From: CAYQUV01 sp964421005
GTDB lineage: Bacteria > Patescibacteriota > Minisyncoccia > Minisyncoccales > CG1-02-41-26
Direction: 5' to 3'
Length of the DNA stretch: 25,199 bases
NCBI GenBank assembly: GCA_964421005.1
Contig: CAYQUV010000008.1
Span: 1 to 25,199 of the forward strand
The notes under the pieces were generated by a model, which was not told where the DNA came from, ran no database searches, and saw nothing but the letters and a program-made list of their open reading frames with translations. How positions within the stretch are numbered: position 1 is the stretch's first letter; every line of letters starts with the position of its first letter. This document shows positions 20,795 through 25,199 of this stretch, in pieces. The translations under genes were made by a program, and so were the position numbers.

Positions 20795-22141
20795 ATGGAG
20801 GGTATTAAAAAGTTCAAAATTGACAAGAGGGAGCTTTCTCAAAAAGAGAAAGTTCTTTTTGATAAATTGGTTCAAGCCGTTGAACTTATTACTCCTCTTT
20901 ATCTCAAACAAAAGAATCCAAAAAATCCGGGGGCTAATTTTTATCCTCTTGATGCTTCCAGAGAAGAAGTTGAGATGGCTGCTAAAAGAAACCCGGCTAT
21001 TTTAGACCCTTATACTTTTGTTGAAAGGGACAACAAAGGAACTCTTCGGGCTATTCCTTACCATATTAAGTTTAAAAAAGAGTTAAAAAAGATTGCCGAG
21101 GTTATAAAAGAGGCAGGGAAATTAACAACTGATAAGAATTTTGCTCTCTTCCTTAAAAATCAGGCCCAAGCTCTTCTTACCGATACTTACGAAAAAAGTG
21201 ATACTTTACTGCTTAAAAACACTCCTTTTAAAATAGGGTTTGTCATTGGTCCCTACGAGTGGTATCTTGATAGATTATTTGCTAAAAAATATGCCTATCA
21301 GGCTTGGGTTGGCATTTTAGACAAAGAGAAAACAAAAGAAGCAAATAGGTTGGTAACAATTGCCCTTTCAAGTCAAAGGAAAATCTTACCGGGTTCTAAA
21401 AAGATCAATGTTTCTAAGATAAGAGCAAGGGTTGACAAAACAGCTGTTTTCAGTGGCTTAATTGCCGAGTTTCTGATTTCCAGTATGAATATTCCCAGAA
21501 AAGAAAAAGTAATTAAAAAATATGGCTCGGAAATAACAATATTTGAGCCGGCGCTGGAATTAAGGTTTAAAAAAGATTATTTACCAATTTTCAGAAAAAT
21601 TTTTGAGAAAAAACTTAAAAAAAATTATTCTTTAAAAATTCTCTATAAAGGGGCTTTTTATTATACTCTTTTTGATGAAATTTCTCACTCTTTGATTTAT
21701 TACAAAGACGCTGAAAAAAGATTAAGAAATTTTGTGTATGTTTTTGATGAATTTTTTGCCAATATTTTAGGGATTAAACTTTTAGAAATACTTTTCCTCA
21801 AAGGAGCTATTTCCCAGAAAGAGTTAGAATCGGTTTTAATTTTCCATATCTGTCGCAACTTTAATTTGGGGAAAATCGCTCTTAAAAGACCCGACATAGC
21901 CTTTCATTACCGGACCCGTGCAGCAATCGCCCTTAATTTTCTTTTAAAAGAGGGAGGTATCCAGATTAAAAAAAGAGGCAGCAAAATATATATTCATTCA
22001 TTGAATTTTACTAAACTTTCCCTTTCCATCGATCAGCTCTCCCGCATTCTTGAATATCATTTAGCTCTGGGGACATATAACGAGGCAAAAGATTTTATTG
22101 AAGAATATGGTTCTTTTAATATTTTTAAGTCCTCTCTCTAA
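20795..22141 (+). CDS. Dipeptidyl-peptidase III (M49)-like protein with a degenerate zinc motif
   Basis: A 448-residue soluble protein. The C-terminal half follows the bacterial DPP III-like order: FDEISHSL (293-300) where the family has FHEISHGL, DEFFANILGIKLLEILFLKGAIS (quoted in part: DEFFANILG, 318-326) where it has EE..ADILGL, HICRNFNLG, and HYRTRAAIALNFLLKEGGI at the end of the metallopeptidase domain. The N-terminal half has DPYTFVERD and GPYEWYLDRLF, also like the family. In human DPP III zinc is held by H450, H455 and E508; here the equivalents seem to be D294, H298 and E319, and the catalytic Glu (E295) is kept. An Asp ligand could still hold zinc, or the protein may be inactive. 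I chose ATG 20795 over TTG 20789. My assignment is from memory of the motifs. Confidence 0.55.
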   Translation: MEGIKKFKIDKRELSQKEKVLFDKLVQAVELITPLYLKQKNPKNPGANFYPLDASREEVEMAAKRNPAILDPYTFVERDNKGTLRAIPYHIKFKKELKKIAEVIKEAGKLTTDKNFALFLKNQAQALLTDTYEKSDTLLLKNTPFKIGFVIGPYEWYLDRLFAKKYAYQAWVGILDKEKTKEANRLVTIALSSQRKILPGSKKINVSKIRARVDKTAVFSGLIAEFLISSMNIPRKEKVIKKYGSEITIFEPALELRFKKDYLPIFRKIFEKKLKKNYSLKILYKGAFYYTLFDEISHSLIYYKDAEKRLRNFVYVFDEFFANILGIKLLEILFLKGAISQKELESVLIFHICRNFNLGKIALKRPDIAFHYRTRAAIALNFLLKEGGIQIKKRGSKIYIHSLNFTKLSLSIDQLSRILEYHLALGTYNEAKDFIEEYGSFNIFKSSL

Positions 22142-22155
22142 AATTAATTTAAAAA

Positions 22156-22968
22156 GTGAGAATTAAAGAATCTGTTCCGGGAAAAGTTTATATAGGTACT
22201 TCCGGCTGGGCATATAGCCACTGGCAAAGCGTTTTTTATCCAGCCGATTTACCATCAAAAAATAAGTTAAAATACTATTCAAAGCATTTCAAAACAATTG
22301 AAATAAATTATTCTTTTTATCATTTACCTCGGCCGGCCACTTATCAGAAATGGTATAAAGAAACCCCGGCCGATTTTTTATTCAGTGTTAAAGCCAGTCG
22401 CTTTATTACCCATATTAAGAGATTAAAAAGAGTAAAGTTACCTTTTGAAACTTTTCTGAATAACGCTTTGAATCTAAAAGAAAAATTAGGTCCGGTTTTG
22501 TTTCAATTTCCTCCATCTTTCCTGGCTTCCCAAGATAACATAAAAAGACTGGAAAACTTCCTAGGGTTTGTTGACAAGAAGTCGGAAAAAATAGTATTTG
22601 GCTCAGCCAATTCCTCTTCAGAGAATTTGTCTTCGGTTAATCTTCGTTTTGCTTTTGAATTTCGTCATAAAACTTGGCTTTCGGAAAAAGTTTACAAGCT
22701 ACTCAAAAAATATAAAGTTGCTTGGGTAATTGCTGATTCTCCTTCTTATCCAAAAGCAGAAAAAGTTACCGCCGATTTTTGCTATATAAGAATGCATGGT
22801 TCTCAAGTTTTATTCTCTTCAAAATATACAGAAAAAGAATTAAAAGATTTAGCCCGAAAAATAAAAAAATGGCAAAAGGATGGATTGGATGTTTATTGTT
22901 ACTTTAATAATGATGTTCAGGGCTTTGCTATTGAAAACGCTAAAAAACTGTTAAGACTCTGTGAATAA
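22156..22968 (+). CDS. DUF72 (YecE-like) family protein
   Basis: A 270-residue cytoplasmic protein with a TIM-barrel-like fold in known structures and no established activity. Family strings are clear: VYIGTSGWAYSHWQSVFYP (11-29, start of the barrel), TIEINYSFYHLPRPATYQKW (47-66), FLFSVKASRFITHIKRL, LGPVLFQFPPSF, FAFEFRHKTWL (usual E.RH.SW), WVIADSP, DFCYIRMHG and CYFNNDVQGFA (usual YFNN...G.A). The start is GTG at 22156; no Met occurs before the conserved VYIGTSGW strand, and no SD is evident. It begins 14 nt after the M49-like gene, so it may share the transcript from 20061, and it is closed off by a strong terminator 22 nt after its stop. Confidence 0.9.
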   Translation: MRIKESVPGKVYIGTSGWAYSHWQSVFYPADLPSKNKLKYYSKHFKTIEINYSFYHLPRPATYQKWYKETPADFLFSVKASRFITHIKRLKRVKLPFETFLNNALNLKEKLGPVLFQFPPSFLASQDNIKRLENFLGFVDKKSEKIVFGSANSSSENLSSVNLRFAFEFRHKTWLSEKVYKLLKKYKVAWVIADSPSYPKAEKVTADFCYIRMHGSQVLFSSKYTEKELKDLARKIKKWQKDGLDVYCYFNNDVQGFAIENAKKLLRLCE

Positions 22969-22989
22969 ATAGTGGATAAAAACTTTTTT

Positions 22990-23017
22990 AAAACCGGCTC
23001 GTTTCGGAGTCGGTTTT
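22990..23017 (+). terminator. Intrinsic terminator after the DUF72 gene
   Basis: AAAACCGGCTC (22990-23000) pairs with GAGTCGGTTTT (23007-23017) over 11 bp with one G-U, 6-nt loop, then CGGTTTT. It lies upstream of the flippase start and argues against extending that gene to 22972. Confidence 0.85.
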
Positions 23018-23055
23018 CGGTTTTAAAAAGATTTTATTTTCAAATAAAGGTAAGT

Positions 23056-23061
23056 TATAAT
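23056..23061 (+). promoter_or_regulatory. -10 box for the flippase-like gene
   Basis: A perfect TATAAT lies 9 nt before ATG 23071; no convincing -35 is seen (TTTATT at 23033-23038 at best). It would give a leader of about 0-3 nt, and no SD is present. Confidence 0.4.
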
Positions 23062-23070
23062 AAAAAAATC

Positions 23071-24099
23071 ATGAAGAAAATTCTGAATTTCTTAATTGCT
23101 TTAATAATCGGTATTTTTATTTTTGGGCTGGTAATAAAAATAGTGGGTTTGAAAAGAATCGAAGAAGCTACTCTTTTGTTTTTAAGTTTTAAAGGGCTGA
23201 TTATTGTTCTTTTAACTTTCATTATTGCCATTATAAGTGTTTTAAGATGGAAACTAATTTTACGGTCTCAGGGTTTTAATCCTCTAGCAAATGAATTAAA
23301 AGACATAGGGAAAATATGGCTGGTAGGTTTCGCAATATGCTATCTTACCCCCGTTGCTCTCTTTGGAGGAGAGGCTTTTCGGGTTTATCTGGCAAAAAAG
23401 AAATTCAATCTTAAATGGGAAAAGAGTGCTGCCTCGGTAGTTATTGATAAAATTCTGGACGGGACTTTCTTTTTGATGTTTTTAATAATCGGAATTTTAA
23501 CTTTTTTGTTTTACGGGCATTTTCCGACAGTAACCATGGCTTGGTTAATAGGATTGATTGTTGGATTATTAGCAGGTTCTTTATTCCTTTTTTATTTTAA
23601 AGCGATCAATAAAGAAAGTATTTTGGGATGGATTCTGAAATTTTTCGGCATCAAAGAAGAAAAAATAAAAAACAGTAGCAACGGCAGAATGGTATTTGAT
23701 ACAGAGAAAGAAATTATCAGATTTTTTTCGTTGAAAAGAAAAAGTTTCTGGAAAGGTATCGGTTTAAGTTTTTTAAGATACTTTTTATTTTTCTTGCGAG
23801 CGGCTATTTTAATTTTCTTTTTAGAAGGGGGGATGGAAATTTCACGAGCGTTGGCCATTTATGGGTTTAACAATCTTGCCTTGCTTTTTCCTTTGCCTGC
23901 TACCCTGGGAAGTTTGGAAACAGTCGGAATTTTAAGTTTTAAAGCTTTGGGATTAGAAATGGCTCATGGTTCGGTTTTTGCCATGGTTTTAAGAGGAGCT
24001 GATTTGATTTTGTCTCTTTTTGGAGTTATCTTTTTATTGAAGTTTACTCTAAATTTGACCTGCGGAAGAATTTTAGGCTTTATTGATGATTTAAAATGA
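23071..24099 (+). CDS. Flippase-like (UPF0104, lysylphosphatidylglycerol synthase TM region) protein
   Basis: A 342-residue polytopic membrane protein with about 8 hydrophobic helices. Family marks are RWKLILRSQGF at the end of the second helix, the motif YLTPVALFGGEAFRVYLAKKK (in part: TPVALFGGEAFR, usual P...GE..R), SAASVVIDKILDG (usual A...V..DR..D), and FPLPATLGSLETV (usual P.PG..G..E). These are typical of UPF0104 proteins related to the membrane half of MprF, which flips lipids in the aminoacyl-lipid pathway. No aminoacyltransferase domain is attached, so lipid or lipid-linked sugar flipping is the best guess. An upstream TTG at 22972 would run through a terminator; the ATG at 23071 follows a TATAAT and begins the first helix. 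TGA (24097-24099) is the stop. Confidence 0.85.
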   Translation: MKKILNFLIALIIGIFIFGLVIKIVGLKRIEEATLLFLSFKGLIIVLLTFIIAIISVLRWKLILRSQGFNPLANELKDIGKIWLVGFAICYLTPVALFGGEAFRVYLAKKKFNLKWEKSAASVVIDKILDGTFFLMFLIIGILTFLFYGHFPTVTMAWLIGLIVGLLAGSLFLFYFKAINKESILGWILKFFGIKEEKIKNSSNGRMVFDTEKEIIRFFSLKRKSFWKGIGLSFLRYFLFFLRAAILIFFLEGGMEISRALAIYGFNNLALLFPLPATLGSLETVGILSFKALGLEMAHGSVFAMVLRGADLILSLFGVIFLLKFTLNLTCGRILGFIDDLK

Positions 24100-24124
24100 T
24101 AAAATTTTAATTTTTTTAAAAAAT

Positions 24125-24790
24125 ATGAAAATTCACATTACTCCGAATCGGGTTATCAAATATCTTGTTTTAAGCGACCTGGCTTTTTGGACAGGTTGGG
24201 GTTTGATGAGTCCTATTTTTGCTATTTTTATTGTTGAAAGAATTGAAGGTGGAAGTGCTTTAGTTGTTGGAATAGCTTCGGCAATTTACTGGATTTCCAA
24301 AGCGCTATTCAGAATTCCCGTTGGATTATTTCTGGATACTTTTCCTTCAGAGAGAGATGATTATTTTGTTCTCGTTTTAGGCCTTTTGATAGCTGCTTTA
24401 ACTCCTTTTGGTTTTATTTTTGCTAAAATTCCTTTACATATCTATATTTTACAAGCTTTCTATGCTTTAGGTATAGCTATGTCTCTTTCTGGTTGGTCAG
24501 CTATTTTTACTCGCCATATTGATAAAGGCAAAGAAGCGACAGAATGGGGGCTTGATGCTACGGCAGTCGGTATAGGAATAGGAGTTGCCGGAGCTGTTGG
24601 TGGCTGGACGGTGAGCAATTTCGGGTTTAAACCCGTTTTTCTTGCGGTTGGAATTTTAGGTTTGCTTGGAGTAGTAGTGCTTTTTAGTTTGAGAAAAGAT
24701 ATAAAAGGCGTCTTTGAGAAAGATAGTTTAAGTAATGGATTTCATTCCTATTTTAAAAATCTTTTTCACAGAGAAAAAGAAAGAAAATAA
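24125..24790 (+). CDS. Half-length major facilitator superfamily protein (six helices)
   Basis: A 221-residue membrane protein. Six hydrophobic helices run to about residue 190, followed by a charged tail ending HREKERK. LSDLAFWTGWGLMSPIFAIFI is helix 1, and SALVVGIASAIYWISKALFRIPVGLFLDT corresponds to helix 2 and the loop 2-3 region, with GLFLDTFPSERDD standing in for the G..aDR.GRR motif of the MFS. GLDATAVGIGIGVAGAVGGWTV matches the glycine-rich helix 5. Typical MFS proteins have 12 helices and about 400 residues, so this is half a transporter. The frame is clean with a natural stop, so it looks like a real short protein that would need to dimerise, not a truncation by mutation. The substrate is unknown. 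It starts 25 nt after the flippase-like gene. Confidence 0.8.
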   Translation: MKIHITPNRVIKYLVLSDLAFWTGWGLMSPIFAIFIVERIEGGSALVVGIASAIYWISKALFRIPVGLFLDTFPSERDDYFVLVLGLLIAALTPFGFIFAKIPLHIYILQAFYALGIAMSLSGWSAIFTRHIDKGKEATEWGLDATAVGIGIGVAGAVGGWTVSNFGFKPVFLAVGILGLLGVVVLFSLRKDIKGVFEKDSLSNGFHSYFKNLFHREKERK

Positions 24791-24848
24791 AATTAAGAAG
24801 AGAAACAGAAAAGAAGAAGTAAAATAAACCAAAGTATAGCTGATAATT

Positions 24849-25199
24849 ATGGCTAATCAAGAGATTGCCAAAATATTTTATGAAATTGCTGACTTTCTGG
24901 AGATGGAAGGGGTTTCTTTTAAGCCTCAGGCTTATCAGAGAGCAGCTTTGAGTTTGGAAACTTTAGAAAGAGACGTTGAAGATATTTACAGAGAAGAAGG
25001 AGAAAGAGCAGTTGAAAAGATTCCCGGAGTCGGCGAGAGTATTGCCAAAAAAATTGTTGAATATCTTAAAACAGGAAAAGTAAAATATTACGAGACTTAT
25101 AAAAAGAAATATCCCATTGATATGAGAGAGTTAACATCAGTGGAAGGATTGGGGCCAAAAATGGTTAAGGAGTTGTATAAACACTTGAAAATTAAAAAT
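24849..25199 (+). CDS. DNA polymerase family X (PolX), N-terminal part, cut by window edge
   Basis: An open frame from ATG 24849 to the right edge, 117 residues, no stop yet. It reads MANQEIAKIFYEIADFLEMEG, then KPQAYQRAALSLETL and two helix-hairpin-helix DNA-binding motifs: KIPGVGESIAKKIVEYLKTGK (about 57-78) and SVEGLGPKMVKELYKHL (about 97-113). This is the 8-kDa-like N-terminal domain of bacterial/archaeal PolX. The palm domain and the C-terminal PHP 3'-5' exonuclease domain would follow outside the window. Its role would be gap filling in base excision repair, which fits endonuclease Q in the same window. No SD is seen; TATAGC and GATAAT lie directly upstream. Confidence 0.88.
   Translation, partial: MANQEIAKIFYEIADFLEMEGVSFKPQAYQRAALSLETLERDVEDIYREEGERAVEKIPGVGESIAKKIVEYLKTGKVKYYETYKKKYPIDMRELTSVEGLGPKMVKELYKHLKIKN

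Noticed and set aside
22972..23070. Upstream extension of the flippase-like protein by 33 residues
   Set aside because: It would translate through a strong intrinsic terminator (22990-23017) and the -10 box; ATG 23071 starts the first helix.
1..25199. CRISPR arrays, transposases, integrases, phage genes, toxin-antitoxin pairs, TGA recoding
   Set aside because: No regularly spaced repeats or such proteins were found on either strand. TGA ends the flippase-like gene at 24097-24099 and is not found inside intact genes.

Overview
The window reads as a chromosomal segment of an AT-rich, streamlined bacterium, most likely of the Candidate Phyla Radiation (Patescibacteria, Parcubacteria-like). The basis is the gene mix: a stand-alone EF-Tu domain-2-like protein, a TsaD with a large insertion, a half-length MFS protein, endonuclease Q, a GreA-like factor, DUF72 and flippase-like proteins. 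Intergenic gaps are very short, the tRNA lacks an encoded CCA, and TTG/GTG starts occur. TGA is used as a stop (24097-24099), so the code looks standard. The taxonomic call is inference. I see no transposase, integrase, phage gene or CRISPR array.

Layout. 1-2056 (minus): tsaD followed by valS (cut by the window edge). 2161-2233 (plus): a tRNA-Glu(UUC) with an odd C at position 33, divergent from tsaD with interleaved promoters. 2306-5925 (minus): recG, then an Egghead-like GT2 glycosyltransferase with a TTG start inside a hairpin. 6119-12681 (plus): a small EF-Tu-domain-2-like protein; an overlapping mgtC-like / amino-acid permease / pgeF cluster; corA, yjbQ, a PEBP-like protein, endonuclease Q, an uncatalogued 59-aa two-helix membrane protein and an MTH938-like protein. 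12835-14379 (plus): apt and mtnP, a purine/methylthioadenosine salvage pair. 14602-15660 (minus): rtcA, carrying a small palindromic insertion inside its reading frame. 15757-16068 (plus): an unrecognised 103-aa protein with its own consensus promoter, strong SD and strong terminator.

16165-19932 is a relict nucleotide/histidine region. A PRPP synthetase gene on the minus strand is broken by several frameshifts and stops. Divergent from it is a promoter leading into a broken hisG C-terminus, then intact hisB and hisC, then an inositol-monophosphatase-like gene. 20027-22141: a leader of about 230 nt with mutually exclusive hairpins precedes a GreA-like gene whose catalytic acidic residues are replaced, followed by a DPP III (M49)-like protein whose HExxH reads DEISH. 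22156-25199: a DUF72 gene, a strong terminator, a flippase-like membrane protein, a half-length MFS protein and the start of a family X DNA polymerase.

A recurring regulatory theme is a good -10 box (often with a -35) only about 6-13 nt upstream of an ATG that has no Shine-Dalgarno, at tsaD, 6119, corA, the hisG remnant, the IMPase gene and the flippase gene. This suggests leaderless or near-leaderless transcription at unit heads, while internal operon genes such as the permease at 6932 use a strong SD. The best candidates for something new are the decayed his/prs locus with surviving hisB-hisC, the alternative-hairpin leader before the GreA-like gene, the tRNA with C33, and the orphan 103-aa gene. 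I did not find a clear new multi-gene defence or mobile system.
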